Shown: piece after piece, positions 17,185-25,783 of the stretch | Layout of the letters: each line of letters starts with the position of its first letter | Position numbering within the stretch: position 1 is the stretch's first letter | Origin: Pseudomonadota bacterium | GTDB taxonomy: Bacteria > Pseudomonadota > Gammaproteobacteria > Steroidobacterales > Steroidobacteraceae | Direction of reading: 5' to 3' | DNA length: 64,000 nt | NCBI GenBank assembly: GCA_023391335.1 | Contig: JAEWBG010000025.1 | Span: 17,386-81,385 of the forward strand | The notes under the pieces: generated by a model | Database searches by the model: none | What the model was told of the DNA's origin: nothing | Seen by the model: only the letters and a program-made list of their open reading frames with translations | Program-made: the position numbers and the translations under genes

Positions 17185-18556
17185 GAATCGTGACGATGAT
17201 TCGAGCACCGCCCAGTTCGGAGTCTTCGATTTGTACAGTGCCGCCGTGCAGTTGTGCCAGCTCCTTGACGACTGACAGCCCAATGCCCTGACCGCTCACG
17301 CGTTCGTCAAGTCGCGCTCCGCGCTCGAGGATATGGGCGCGCTCATTCGCCGGCACACCGGGGCCGTCATCTTCGACCACAATCTGCAAACCATCGCGCC
17401 GAGCCGTGAGGCTGATGATTGGCTCAGCCGCAATCCTAATGCGCTTGCGACACCACTTGAACGCGTTGTCCAGCAAGTTTCCCGCGATCTCAGTGAGGTC
17501 TTCGCGGTCTCCGTAAAACAAACATCGGTCCGAGGCAATGAGTTCGCAGTCGATGCCTCGTTCCACGTAGACCTTGAGCAGCGCGGAACGCAGGGCTTCG
17601 AGTGCTTCATGCACTTTGACCGGGGCCGTACCGAGGCTCACGCCGCCCGAGGCGGCAGCACGTTTGAGTTGATATGTGACGATGTCATCCATGCGGCCCA
17701 CTTGCTGATCGAGCTGACCCAGCACTGCCGGGTCCGTCGAATCCTTCAAGGCGGGACTCGAGAGCAAATTGCGCATGACGGCCAACGGCGTCTTGAAGCT
17801 ATGCGCCAGATTGCCGAGCGTGTTTCGATAGCGTGCCAACCGTTCGCGTTCTGCGCGCAGCAGTGCATTGAGGTTCGTCGTGACACCTTGCAATTCGCGC
17901 GGGTAATCCTCGCTCAACTCGGTGATCGCACCCTGCTCTACAGCCTCGATTTCCCGCTCCGCGCGCCGCAGCGGCGCAAGCAAGCGACGCAACATGATCG
18001 CGAATGCACCTAGTAACAGCAGCATCAAGACGCTGAACCAACCGAAAAGCTGACCGCGGAAGCGATGTAATTGGGCGTAGTACGGTTCCAGATTCTCTGC
18101 CACGCTGTACGTGAAGTTGCGCGTGACTCCGTTAGCGAATTGCCAATCGATCGCCATGCTCAACGCCAGCACGGTGGATCCATCGCTGCCGTGCAATTCC
18201 TTGAATTCCCTTTGGCCGGTCTTGGGTTGACCCGTGAATTCCAAGCCCGTACCCGTTAGCGAATTCGACCGCCAACTTGGGTATCCGTCGCTGCGCAGAA
18301 TCTCGGCGTACAGACCGGAACCAGGATTCTTGAATCGCGCTTCAGCCAGTTGCGGGGCCGGCTGCAACCCACCGCTCGAGTCTTCTTCGGAGGCGGAGAT
18401 CAATGCGATCAATTGCGTCTCGAGTCGATCGCGCAATGCTCGCTCGCTCACGTCTTGGAAGACGAAATTGAGCGCCACAATCGTGGTACCGAAGAACAGC
18501 ACCAACAACACGGTGATGGACGCAAGGAGCTGAGTGCTGAGCGATCGTGCGGCCAT
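17174..18556 (-). CDS. phoQ: PhoQ-like sensor histidine kinase
   Basis: Inner-membrane sensor kinase. The start chosen is the ATG at 18556 (460 residues), because the open frame above it runs through repeat sequence. TM1 is about 9-32, then a periplasmic domain of about 135 residues, TM2 about 170-190 and a HAMP segment. The H-box LAHSFKTPLAV has H252, the N-box N364, and ATP-lid motifs DDGPGV and GQGIGLSVV follow. H-box form and neighbours fit the PhoQ group of gammaproteobacteria. No Shine-Dalgarno is seen, since the repeat occupies that position. The ligand is unknown. Confidence 0.88.
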   Translation of the reverse strand: MAARSLSTQLLASITVLLVLFFGTTIVALNFVFQDVSERALRDRLETQLIALISASEEDSSGGLQPAPQLAEARFKNPGSGLYAEILRSDGYPSWRSNSLTGTGLEFTGQPKTGQREFKELHGSDGSTVLALSMAIDWQFANGVTRNFTYSVAENLEPYYAQLHRFRGQLFGWFSVLMLLLLGAFAIMLRRLLAPLRRAEREIEAVEQGAITELSEDYPRELQGVTTNLNALLRAERERLARYRNTLGNLAHSFKTPLAVMRNLLSSPALKDSTDPAVLGQLDQQVGRMDDIVTYQLKRAAASGGVSLGTAPVKVHEALEALRSALLKVYVERGIDCELIASDRCLFYGDREDLTEIAGNLLDNAFKWCRKRIRIAAEPIISLTARRDGLQIVVEDDGPGVPANERAHILERGARLDERVSGQGIGLSVVKELAQLHGGTVQIEDSELGGARIIVTIPPM

Positions 18557-18563
18557 GAAATTG

Positions 18564-18787
18564 CGTGATGAGGTGATGGAGTGATGAAGTGAAGCGCGTA
18601 GGCTGCGGGCTAAACCAACATCACTGGGTTGAGGGAACTCGGCTGAACGTGAAGGCACAGGTCCCACACACGTTCCGCTCTGTAAGGTCGAAAATGTTCT
18701 GAAGACAGCGGCACAGCGTTTGAAGTGTTCTGTGTACCTGGCCGCGCGTCTGCGCATTCACCCCATCACCCCATCACTTCATCACCA
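18564..18787. repeat. Repeat element B inside the phoP-phoQ operon (GTGATG-type arms)
   Basis: The left arm (18565-18592) is a run of GTGATGAGGTGATGGAGTGA-like units. The right arm (18758-18787) is TCACCCCATCACCCCATCAC followed by TTCATCACC, its reverse complement with a few changes. About 165 bp of non-repeated sequence lies between, containing no gene. It separates the response regulator stop (18790) from the kinase start (18556), where these genes normally overlap or nearly touch. Confidence 0.88.
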
Positions 18788-18789
18788 CG

Positions 18790-19470
18790 TCAGGTGTCTC
18801 TCTGCAAAGCGAATCGGTACCCACGCCCACGAAGGGTTTCAATCGGCTTGATTGAATCATCGGGATCGAGCTTGCGACGCAGGCGACCGATGAACACCTC
18901 GATCGTATTGCTGTCGCGATCGAAATCCTGTGCGTACAAGCGTTCAGTCAGTTCCGTTTTCGAGATCACCTCGCCGGCACGGTGGATGAGGTATTCGAGA
19001 ATCCGATATTCGAAGCTCGTGAGATCGATCTTCGATCCGTTGACCGAGACTTCCTGCGTGCGCGGATCGAGAGCGACCGGCCCACATCGCAACACCGGCT
19101 GCGCCCAACCACCCGATCGACGTAGCAGCGCTTGGACTCGCGCCAACAGCTCTTCGAAATGAAATGGCTTCGCAACATAGTCATCGGCACCTGCCTGCAG
19201 TCCTTCGACTTTGTCCTGCCAACGATCTCGGGCCGTGAGAATCAGAATCGGATACGACTTGTGGTCGGCACGGAGCTTTTTGATCAGCTCCAATCCGGGC
19301 AGTTTGGGCAACCCTAGATCGATGATCGCGAGATCGAGCGCATACTCACTGCCGCAATACAAACCTTCCTCGCCGTCGGCTGCCGCATCCACATTGAAGC
19401 CAGCCTGCTTCAGCTGATCTACCAAAGAGGTTCGCAGGGAAGGTTCGTCTTCTACTACCAGGAGCCGCAT
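18790..19470 (-). CDS. phoP: PhoP-like response regulator, OmpR family
   Basis: Two-component regulator of 226 residues. The receiver domain has the acidic pair E7/D8, phospho-acceptor D51, T79 and K101 (VAKPFHFEEL). The C-terminal winged helix (about 125-220) includes LTSFEYRILEYLIHRAGEVISK and GRLRRKLDPDD. It is paired with the PhoQ-like kinase downstream, though repeat element B splits them, and follows a PepSY protein by 21 bp. Target genes cannot be deduced; such systems often respond to divalent cations or antimicrobial peptides. Confidence 0.93.
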   Translation of the reverse strand: MRLLVVEDEPSLRTSLVDQLKQAGFNVDAAADGEEGLYCGSEYALDLAIIDLGLPKLPGLELIKKLRADHKSYPILILTARDRWQDKVEGLQAGADDYVAKPFHFEELLARVQALLRRSGGWAQPVLRCGPVALDPRTQEVSVNGSKIDLTSFEYRILEYLIHRAGEVISKTELTERLYAQDFDRDSNTIEVFIGRLRRKLDPDDSIKPIETLRGRGYRFALQRDT

Positions 19471-19491
19471 GAGTGAGAGCCCAGGTTCTTG

Positions 19492-19773
19492 CTAATACAT
19501 GTTGCCGGATTGTGCATCGACTCGGACGGTCCACACCTTACCGTCGGGGCTTAACAGCCGAATCTGATGAACACGCCGGCCACCGCTGTTGACCGTTTCT
19601 GCTTTGATGGCTTTGGCACGGAAGCGTGCTTGTGCCATTTCGACTGCTTGATCGAGCGAAATGCTGGAGGGGGAAAACTGCCGCCGATCGACTAAGTCAT
19701 CTGCGCGCACAGAGAGATTCGCACAGGAAAGCACTGCGAAAAGGATGAGTAATAAGTGCCGTCCAGCGCGCAT
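19492..19773 (-). CDS. Small secreted PepSY-domain protein
   Basis: A 93-residue protein with an N-terminal signal peptide (hydrophobic about 6-20, cleavage likely after VRA-DD) followed by a single PepSY-like domain: SLDQAVEMAQARF, then RRVHQIRLLSPDGKVWTVRVDAQSG. It is first in the PepSY-phoP-phoQ cluster. Similar periplasmic PepSY proteins are encoded next to PhoPQ-like systems in other gammaproteobacteria and may modulate the sensor; that role here is inference. No catalytic residues are seen. Confidence 0.85.
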   Translation of the reverse strand: MRAGRHLLLILFAVLSCANLSVRADDLVDRRQFSPSSISLDQAVEMAQARFRAKAIKAETVNSGGRRVHQIRLLSPDGKVWTVRVDAQSGNMY

Positions 19774-19790
19774 GGTCCACCCAGTGTACT

Positions 19791-19859
19791 GACGGCGAGG
19801 CGTGAGATCACGCCCCGCCGTCCAAATCGTCCCCTGAGCAACCGGCTTATTCAGCCGGT
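19791..19859 (-). terminator. Tandem hairpins after the glycine-zipper gene
   Basis: One 14-position stem with a single mismatch (19791-19804 with 19809-19822, loop AGAT) and one perfect 7-bp stem ACCGGCT/AGCCGGT (19841-19847 with 19853-19859) lie at the 3' end of the glycine-zipper gene. No clear T tract follows on the minus strand, so function as a terminator is uncertain. Confidence 0.45.
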
Positions 19860-20410
19860 GCTACGTCAACGCGCACCCGAATCCGCTCGCCCGGGTCGTA
19901 TGGCATCTGAGTGGTGTATTCGCGGCCGTTGTAGGCATATGTCACTCGATACCCATCAATGCGCTCTTCGTAATCGTGACGGTAACTGACGTCGCAACGA
20001 CGCACCGTCTCTTCTCGATAATCAGATCCGCTCCGTCGCGCCGCGCTGTCGTAGCCCACGCTCGCACCGATCGCAGCACCCGCGACCGTGGCTGCGTCGC
20101 GGCCTCGACCGTGACCGATCTGGTGCCCAATCACACCACCGATGATACCGCCCAGCAATGTCCGACCACCGACATCGGGATCGGAGATGTGCGGCCGCGA
20201 TTCCACGTAACGCGTGTCGTCATAACATTCCCGCTGTGGCGTCTCCACGCGTACGTGACGAACGATCGGCTCGACGTTCACAACCTGAGCGTAATCATAG
20301 CCATCGCGATAGTGACGCGAGTTCGACCATGATGGCGGGCTCGCCAACGCTGCGGTCGCACCCACCAACCCCACCATTCCGACCCACACTTGCATCGCAC
20401 CGACACGCAT
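19847..20410 (-). CDS. Glycine-zipper 2TM-domain envelope protein
   Basis: A 187-residue exported protein. The signal peptide spans about 1-23 (cleavage near ALA-SP). A short glycine-zipper segment, LLGGIIGGVIGHQIGHG through AATVAGAAIGASVG (about 84-117), matches the Rickettsia 17-kDa antigen / 2TM family. Flanking regions are Tyr- and Arg-rich, with cysteines in RECYDD and VRRCDVSY. No lipobox is seen. Related proteins are outer-membrane associated and often stress induced. It is transcribed toward the PepSY gene but separated from it by strong hairpins. Confidence 0.85.
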   Translation of the reverse strand: MRVGAMQVWVGMVGLVGATAALASPPSWSNSRHYRDGYDYAQVVNVEPIVRHVRVETPQRECYDDTRYVESRPHISDPDVGGRTLLGGIIGGVIGHQIGHGRGRDAATVAGAAIGASVGYDSAARRSGSDYREETVRRCDVSYRHDYEERIDGYRVTYAYNGREYTTQMPYDPGERIRVRVDVAPAE

Positions 20411-20494
20411 ATTCTTGTCTCCGTCAGGCCCATTTATCGGGCTTGGGAAACACTCTAGGAGCGAGGCTCTGAATGGAATCTGAATTGAAAAATA

Positions 20495-20781
20495 GGGATA
20501 GCGGATCGCGGATCGCGGATCGCGGATAGCGGTTAGCGGTTAGCGGTTAGCGGTTAGCCAAGATGATGTTCTTCCTTCCCGTTTCCCGTTTCCCGCCGCA
20601 CATGGACGTGCAAGTGCCGCGAGAGGCAGGACGCCGTAAGCGGCCGTTTCCCATCGACCCCCGACCCCCGATCCCCGATCCCCGATCCCCGATCCCACGA
20701 TTCCTCGTTGCCGGTTGACCGTCGAGGGTTGGCCGCAAGGCTTGGCTTCTATCCGCTATCCCCTAACCGCTTCCTATCCCC
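20495..20781. repeat. Repeat element C1 (GCGGAT/GCGGTTA-type arms around a conserved core)
   Basis: The 352-bp gap between the glycine-zipper gene and mazG holds this element. The left arm is GGGATAGCGGATCGCGGAT-type units, then four GCGGTTA units. The core (20556-20652) starts GCCAAGATGATG and ends GGCCGTTTCCC. Next comes a CCCCGAT tandem run (20653-20696) and a right arm CTATCCGCTATCCCCTAACC (20750-20769) that inverts the left arm. The core is clearly related to 63870-63962 in opposite orientation. The right arm reaches into the mazG 3' end. Confidence 0.88.
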
Positions 20782-21563
20782 TTCCCCTTCGCTTCATTCC
20801 ACAGCGCATCCATCTCTTCGAGCGTGGACTGCTCGGGCGTCCTGCCGCGGTCGTGTAAACGTTGCTCGATGTAGCGGAAGCGTTGTTCGAACTTTCCATT
20901 GGTGCGTCGTAGCGAGCCTTCCGGATCGATTTTCAGATAACGACAGATATTGACGATGCTGAATAAGAGATCGCCGATCTCGGCACCGATCGCATCGGGA
21001 TCCGCGCCTGCATCGATCTCGCTACGCAGTTCGGCGAGCTCTTCCGCCACTTTGTCCAAAGCGCCGGTCACGTCCGGCCATTCGAATCCGACCTGTGCGG
21101 CGCGTTTGCCAAGCTTGTTCGCGCGCGTGAGTGCAGGCAATCCGATCGGCACGTCATCTAGCACTCCGCTGCCGCGCGCAGACCGCTCGCGTCGCTTCTG
21201 CTCCTCCCATGCGATGGTCTGAGCAGCCGCGTCCTCCACGGTTGCCGACCCAAACACGTGCGGATGGCGATGCTCCATCTTGTCTGCGATGGCATTCGCA
21301 ACATCGTCGAAATTGAATGCACCGCGCTCTTGAGCCATTTGCGAATGGAACACGACTTGAAACAGCAGATCGCCCAACTCATTGCGCAAATCGCTCAGAT
21401 CACTGCGAGCGACTGCATCCGCGACCTCATACGCTTCTTCAATCGTGTAAGGCGCAATCGTGGCAAACGTTTGCTCTACGTCCCACGGGCAGCCGCGTTG
21501 CGGATCGCGCAGACGAGCCATGATCGCAAGCAGCCGCTGAATCGGAGTGGATTCGAAGTTCAT
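20763..21563 (-). CDS. mazG: Nucleoside triphosphate pyrophosphohydrolase MazG
   Basis: Hydrolyses NTPs to NMP and PPi. The ATG at 21563 gives 266 residues, the normal E. coli-type length with two tandem MazG domains. Helical metal-binding motifs are visible: EEAYEVADAV...RNELGDLLFQVVFH and EELAELRSEI...EIGDLLFSIVNICRYL, each with the E-x2-E...E-x2-D ligand pattern. It starts 4 bp after the Nudix gene stop, so the two genes are coupled. The final residues and TAG stop fall within the inverted arm of repeat element C1, giving a Gly-rich tail. Confidence 0.95.
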   Translation of the reverse strand: MNFESTPIQRLLAIMARLRDPQRGCPWDVEQTFATIAPYTIEEAYEVADAVARSDLSDLRNELGDLLFQVVFHSQMAQERGAFNFDDVANAIADKMEHRHPHVFGSATVEDAAAQTIAWEEQKRRERSARGSGVLDDVPIGLPALTRANKLGKRAAQVGFEWPDVTGALDKVAEELAELRSEIDAGADPDAIGAEIGDLLFSIVNICRYLKIDPEGSLRRTNGKFEQRFRYIEQRLHDRGRTPEQSTLEEMDALWNEAKGKGIGSG

Positions 21564-21567
21564 CGCC

Positions 21568-22224
21568 TCACTCGAGTTTCTTGATGAGCGACATGAGTAT
21601 GGCGGCAGTCGCACCCCAGATGTGACGTTCTCCGAAAGGAATGTCATGCACCAAAATGGAGGTGCTGCCGATTGTCCGTTGCCGGCTCGAATGATGGCGG
21701 CGATCCAGAATGTGACTCAGCGGCACTTCGAAAGTCGATGCGACCTCGCGAGGATCGAGCGACAACTGAAACCCTGGTCTGACGAAGCCCACCACCGGCG
21801 TGATCCAAAATCCGCTGAGCACGAGCTGCGGCTCCAGAAAGCCCGCGAACGTCACATGTTGGCGTGCAAGACCAATTTCTTCTTCGCTTTCGCGCAAAGC
21901 GGCCTCGACGACATCCAAATCGCTCGCCTCGATGCGTCCACCTGGAAAACTGATCTGCCCGGCATGCTGGCGCAAATGCGAGGCTCGCTCGGTCAACAAG
22001 ATGGTCATCTCTCGGGGATGCTCGACGATCGGCACCAGCACAGCGGCTGCTGCAGGCGACGGCGGAAAGAAGCTACGGATGCTGTCCCGCAATTCCTCTG
22101 CGACGCCGGCTGGAAATGCTTCGTTCGCGCTCGTCGGCGCGCGCGAGTCCTTCAGCCGTTCTTCGATCAATCGTCGCAGTGCGTGAGAATCCGATTGCAC
22201 CGTCACTTCACTTGCCCACTTCAC
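21568..22224 (-). CDS. Nudix hydrolase, CoA pyrophosphatase type (NudL-like)
   Basis: A 218-residue Nudix protein. A GTG start overlaps the fumarase stop (GTGA). The Nudix box GX5EX7REUXEEXGU is complete, from GGRIEASD to ESEEEIG at about 95-117. The preceding LRQHAGQISFPGG segment is the CoA-binding signature of the NudL/PCD1 group, which cleaves CoA and its derivatives. Organisation fumC-Nudix-mazG on one strand suggests a short operon of house-cleaning hydrolases behind fumarase. Confidence 0.88.
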   Translation of the reverse strand: MKWASEVTVQSDSHALRRLIEERLKDSRAPTSANEAFPAGVAEELRDSIRSFFPPSPAAAAVLVPIVEHPREMTILLTERASHLRQHAGQISFPGGRIEASDLDVVEAALRESEEEIGLARQHVTFAGFLEPQLVLSGFWITPVVGFVRPGFQLSLDPREVASTFEVPLSHILDRRHHSSRQRTIGSTSILVHDIPFGERHIWGATAAILMSLIKKLE

Positions 22225-23594
22225 TGGCCACGGGTCAACGCACGTGGATCGAGCAGCTTCGCGAGTTCATCTGCAGAGAGATTCGTTTGTTCCGCGGCCA
22301 CTTCTTTTACCGGACGACCTTCCTTGTAAGCCTGCTTCGCGATCTGCGCGCCCTTCTCGTAACCAATCACCGAATTCAAAGCTGTAATCAGTATCGGGTT
22401 TCGTTCCAAGGCATTTGCGATGTTTGCTTGGTTCACGACGAAGCCTGCGATCGCGGAATCCGCCAAAGCACGGGCGGCGCTCGCAAGGAGGTCGATGCTC
22501 TGCAATAGATTGCGCGCGATGACCGGCAGCATCACGTTCAATTGGAAATTACCCGACTGACCGGCGATGGCAATCGTGGCGTCATTGCCCATCACTTGCG
22601 CTGCGACCATCGCGACCGCTTCTGGGATCACGGGATTTACCTTGCCCGGCATGATGCTGCTGCCTGGCTGCAAAGTCGGTAGCGCGATTTCTGCGAGCCC
22701 AGCGAGCGGGCCGCTATTCATCCAACGTAGATCGTTCGAGATTTTCATCAATGCGACAGCCAGTACTCGCAGCTGCCCTGAGAATTCCACTGCTGCATCC
22801 TGACTCGACAGTGCGGCAAAAAAGTTTTTGGCAGGATGCAGGCGCAGCTCGAGCTTTGCACCCAGTGCCTCCGCAACTTTCTTGGCGAATTCCGGATGGG
22901 CATTGACTCCGGTTCCGACCGCCGTGCCGCCGAGCGCGAGCGCTTCGAGCCGGGGCTGAGATGCACGAATGCGTTCGATGCTGAGATCGATCTGTGCGCG
23001 CCAGCCGCCAAGTTCTTGTCCTAACGTCAACGGCATCGCGTCCATCAGGTGCGTGCGTCCAGTCTTCACGACATTGCCGATTTCAGAAATCCGCTGGCCG
23101 ATCACATCGCTCAGGTGTTGCAGGGCCGGTAGGAGCTGCTCCTTGGTGGCTAACAAGGCGCTCAAATGAATCGCGGTCGGAATCACATCGTTCGAGCTCT
23201 GGCTCATATTGACGTGATCGTTGGGATGCACTTTGAGGCTCGCGCTCGAGGCAAGATGCGCAATCACCTCGTTGGCATTCATGTTGCTGCTCGTGCCGGA
23301 GCCGGTCTGGAATACGTCAATGGGAAAATGCTCGTCGTGACGGCCTTCGGCGACTTCCAACGCAGCACGTTGGATCGCCTGAGCGAGATCGCCTGCAAGC
23401 ATCTTCAATTCCGCATTGGCATGTGCTGCGCCCCATTTGATCAAGCCGAGCGCGCGAATGAACTGGCGCGGCATGCGAAGCCCGCTTATGCGGAAATTTT
23501 CGACGGCGCGCTGGGTTTGAGCGCCCCACAGCGCCTGCGCCGGCACGTTGAGTTCGCCCAAGCTGTCGTGCTCGATGCGGAAGGAGTCAGCCAT
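22221..23594 (-). CDS. fumC: Class II fumarate hydratase FumC
   Basis: Fe-independent fumarase of the TCA cycle. The ATG at 23594, with AGGA ahead of it, gives 457 residues; the open frame extends 10 codons further without a better start. Motifs: SGTSSNMNANEV, SQSSNDVIPTA, GRTHLMDAMP and the superfamily signature GSSIMPGKVNP. It is divergent from purB, another member of the same aspartase/fumarase superfamily, across a 138-bp gap, and its 3' end overlaps the Nudix gene. Confidence 0.97.
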   Translation of the reverse strand: MADSFRIEHDSLGELNVPAQALWGAQTQRAVENFRISGLRMPRQFIRALGLIKWGAAHANAELKMLAGDLAQAIQRAALEVAEGRHDEHFPIDVFQTGSGTSSNMNANEVIAHLASSASLKVHPNDHVNMSQSSNDVIPTAIHLSALLATKEQLLPALQHLSDVIGQRISEIGNVVKTGRTHLMDAMPLTLGQELGGWRAQIDLSIERIRASQPRLEALALGGTAVGTGVNAHPEFAKKVAEALGAKLELRLHPAKNFFAALSSQDAAVEFSGQLRVLAVALMKISNDLRWMNSGPLAGLAEIALPTLQPGSSIMPGKVNPVIPEAVAMVAAQVMGNDATIAIAGQSGNFQLNVMLPVIARNLLQSIDLLASAARALADSAIAGFVVNQANIANALERNPILITALNSVIGYEKGAQIAKQAYKEGRPVKEVAAEQTNLSADELAKLLDPRALTRGQ

Positions 23595-23732
23595 GTGAGT
23601 TCCTATTGAGGAGTTCGGCGCCATTCCGAACGTTGGCGTTCCGCCGTCAGCCCCTACGCCAGAGAAGGCCGAGTGGGTTGCTGCGGTATGATTCTACAAT
23701 GACCTTCCCGCTCCCCAAGTTCATGCCGATGC

Positions 23733-25115
23733 ATGATCGAGAACCAGTCCGTGAATAGCCCTCTCAACGCAATATCTCCCATCGACGGCCGCTACGCAGA
23801 CAAAGCCGCAGAACTGCGGCCCCTGTTTAGCGAACGCGGCCTTATTCGCCAGCGAGTACGCGTGGAGGCGCTCTGGCTCAAGGCGCTCGTAGCTGAACCC
23901 GGCATCGAGGAACTGCGTGGCGTTCCTGCGGCCGCTCTAACGGTACTCGACGCGCTGGCCGCCGAGCTCACCGACGCCGACGCGGTCGAAGTGAAACGAC
24001 TCGAGCGAGAAACCAACCACGACGTGAAAGCGGTCGAGTACTTCGTAAAAAGCCGCTTGGATGCCGTGCCTGCTTGGCGCACCCGCCGCGAATTCGTGCA
24101 TTTCGCCTGCACGTCCGAAGACATCAACAATTTGAGCTACGCGCTCATGCTGCGAGAAGCGCGCGATCAAGTGCTGTTGCCGCGAATGGACGCGCTTACC
24201 ACCCGCCTGAGGGCGCTTGCGAAAACCCATGCCGCGACGCCCATGATGTCGCGCACCCATGGTCAGCCCGCAACACCCACGACGTTGGGCAAGGAAATCG
24301 CGAACTTTACATATCGCTTGGGCGAACAGCGGACTCGGTTCGCAGCCGTTGCGATTGCGGGGAAGATGAATGGCGCGGTCGGCAACTTCAACGCACACCT
24401 TGCCGCGTATCCGCAAGTGGACTGGCCGCGACTCACCCGCCGCTTTGTCGAATCCCTCGGGCTGACTTGGAATCCCTACACGACTCAAATCGAGCCGCAC
24501 GATTGGATGGCCGAATACTTCGATGCGCTCGCCCGCCTTAACACCGTGCTGATCGATTTGTGTCGCGACATGTGGGGGTACATCTCCCTTGGCTATTTCC
24601 GGCAGCGCGCCGTCGCCGGCGAAGTGGGCTCGTCCACCATGCCGCACAAGGTCAATCCGATCGATTTCGAGAACGCCGAGGGTAATTTGGGCCTGGCGAA
24701 CGCTCTGCTGCGGTTCCTGGCGGACAAGCTCCCCGTCTCCCGCTGGCAACGCGATCTCACCGATTCGACCGTACTTCGCAACGTCGGCGTAGCCGTGAGC
24801 CATGGGCTGATCGGCTGGCGTTCCATCGAACGCGGGCTGGAGCGCGTTGACGTCGATACGAAGCGGCTCGCCGACGACTTGGATTCGAACTGGGAGCTGT
24901 TGGCGGAACCGATCCAGACCGTGATGCGTCGGTACGGGGTGGAGAATGCCTACGAACAACTGAAGGCACTCACTCGCGGCCAACGGATCAATGCCGAGGC
25001 GCTTCGCAGCTTCATTGCGGGGCTGGATATCCCCGACAGCGCCCGCGAACAGCTCCTCAAACTGACGCCGGCAACGTACATCGGTGCCGCCGAAGCGTTC
25101 GCACGTCAGATTTAG
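23733..25115 (+). CDS. purB: Adenylosuccinate lyase PurB
   Basis: Releases fumarate from SAICAR and adenylosuccinate in purine synthesis. At 460 residues it is of the E. coli-type long class, with ISPIDGRY at the N-terminus, TSEDINNL, SRTHGQPATPTT (catalytic His) and the signature GSSTMPHKVNP. A TACAAT hexamer at 23695-23700 is a possible -10 element 32 bp before the ATG. nudJ and mnmA follow on the same strand, as around purB in E. coli, although hflD is absent. Confidence 0.97.
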   Translation: MIENQSVNSPLNAISPIDGRYADKAAELRPLFSERGLIRQRVRVEALWLKALVAEPGIEELRGVPAAALTVLDALAAELTDADAVEVKRLERETNHDVKAVEYFVKSRLDAVPAWRTRREFVHFACTSEDINNLSYALMLREARDQVLLPRMDALTTRLRALAKTHAATPMMSRTHGQPATPTTLGKEIANFTYRLGEQRTRFAAVAIAGKMNGAVGNFNAHLAAYPQVDWPRLTRRFVESLGLTWNPYTTQIEPHDWMAEYFDALARLNTVLIDLCRDMWGYISLGYFRQRAVAGEVGSSTMPHKVNPIDFENAEGNLGLANALLRFLADKLPVSRWQRDLTDSTVLRNVGVAVSHGLIGWRSIERGLERVDVDTKRLADDLDSNWELLAEPIQTVMRRYGVENAYEQLKALTRGQRINAEALRSFIAGLDIPDSAREQLLKLTPATYIGAAEAFARQI

Positions 25116-25201
25116 AGGCGCCGGTCAATCGAACTAAGGTTCAGCGTGTTTCTAAGAGAAACGTCACAAACCTCTGAGAGGGCAGTAGTTACAATCGCAT
25201 C

Positions 25202-25735
25202 ATGACCATGAGACCGGACCTCACCGTTGCCGCCGTCGTCGAACGCAATGGGCAGTTTTTGCTTGTCGAAGAGCGCGTCGGGCAGCGCATGGTGTTCAAC
25301 CAGCCCGCTGGGCATGTGGAACGTGGCGAAACCCTCATCGACGCGGTCATTCGCGAGACGCTGGAAGAGACCGCGTGGACATTCCATCCGGAGTCGCTCG
25401 TCGGCATCTACCATTGGGAACAGCCGGAGAAACACAAAAGCTTCTTGCGATTTGCTTTCTTCGGCACGGTCAGCGCCCACGATCCGCAGCGGAGCCTCGA
25501 TCGCGGTATCGAACGCGCGCTGTGGATGGATAAGGAGCATTTGCTCGCCCGGGCTCCGCGCCTTCGTAGTCCCATGGTGATGCGCTGCATCGATGACTTT
25601 CTCGCCGGCCGGCGCTATCCGTTGGATATCGTCAAACACATGATGGCAGACCCGCGCAGCTTGATCCTCGACCAGCGCATTCGAACTTCCGAATCGCCGC
25701 CCATTGAACGAGCGCCCACTGAAAGAGCATTTTGA
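25202..25735 (+). CDS. nudJ: Nudix phosphohydrolase NudJ-like
   Basis: Nudix protein of 177 residues. The Nudix box runs from GHVERGETLIDAVIRETLEE to TAW (about 37-59), with the E-x-L-x-E-E core. FNQPAGHVE upstream is typical of E. coli NudJ (YmfB), a thiamine-pyrophosphate and nucleoside-triphosphate phosphatase. The immediate downstream neighbour is mnmA, as in E. coli, which supports the assignment. The C-terminal 25 residues are polar and poorly conserved. A TACAAT hexamer 7 bp before the ATG could indicate a very short leader. Confidence 0.87.
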   Translation: MTMRPDLTVAAVVERNGQFLLVEERVGQRMVFNQPAGHVERGETLIDAVIRETLEETAWTFHPESLVGIYHWEQPEKHKSFLRFAFFGTVSAHDPQRSLDRGIERALWMDKEHLLARAPRLRSPMVMRCIDDFLAGRRYPLDIVKHMMADPRSLILDQRIRTSESPPIERAPTERAF

Positions 25736-25783
25736 GCGCTTCATTCTCGCGACCTTTCCGCGTCGCGAGTCTCCCGTGCATCC

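Noticed and set aside
20495..20781. CRISPR array at the tandem GCGGTTA/CCCCGAT units
   Set aside because: Units are 7 bp, contiguous and without spacers; no cas genes are present.
23937..24983. Long open frame (348 codons) antisense to purB
   Set aside because: It mirrors the codon phase of purB, has no recognisable motif, and purB is intact with all signature residues.
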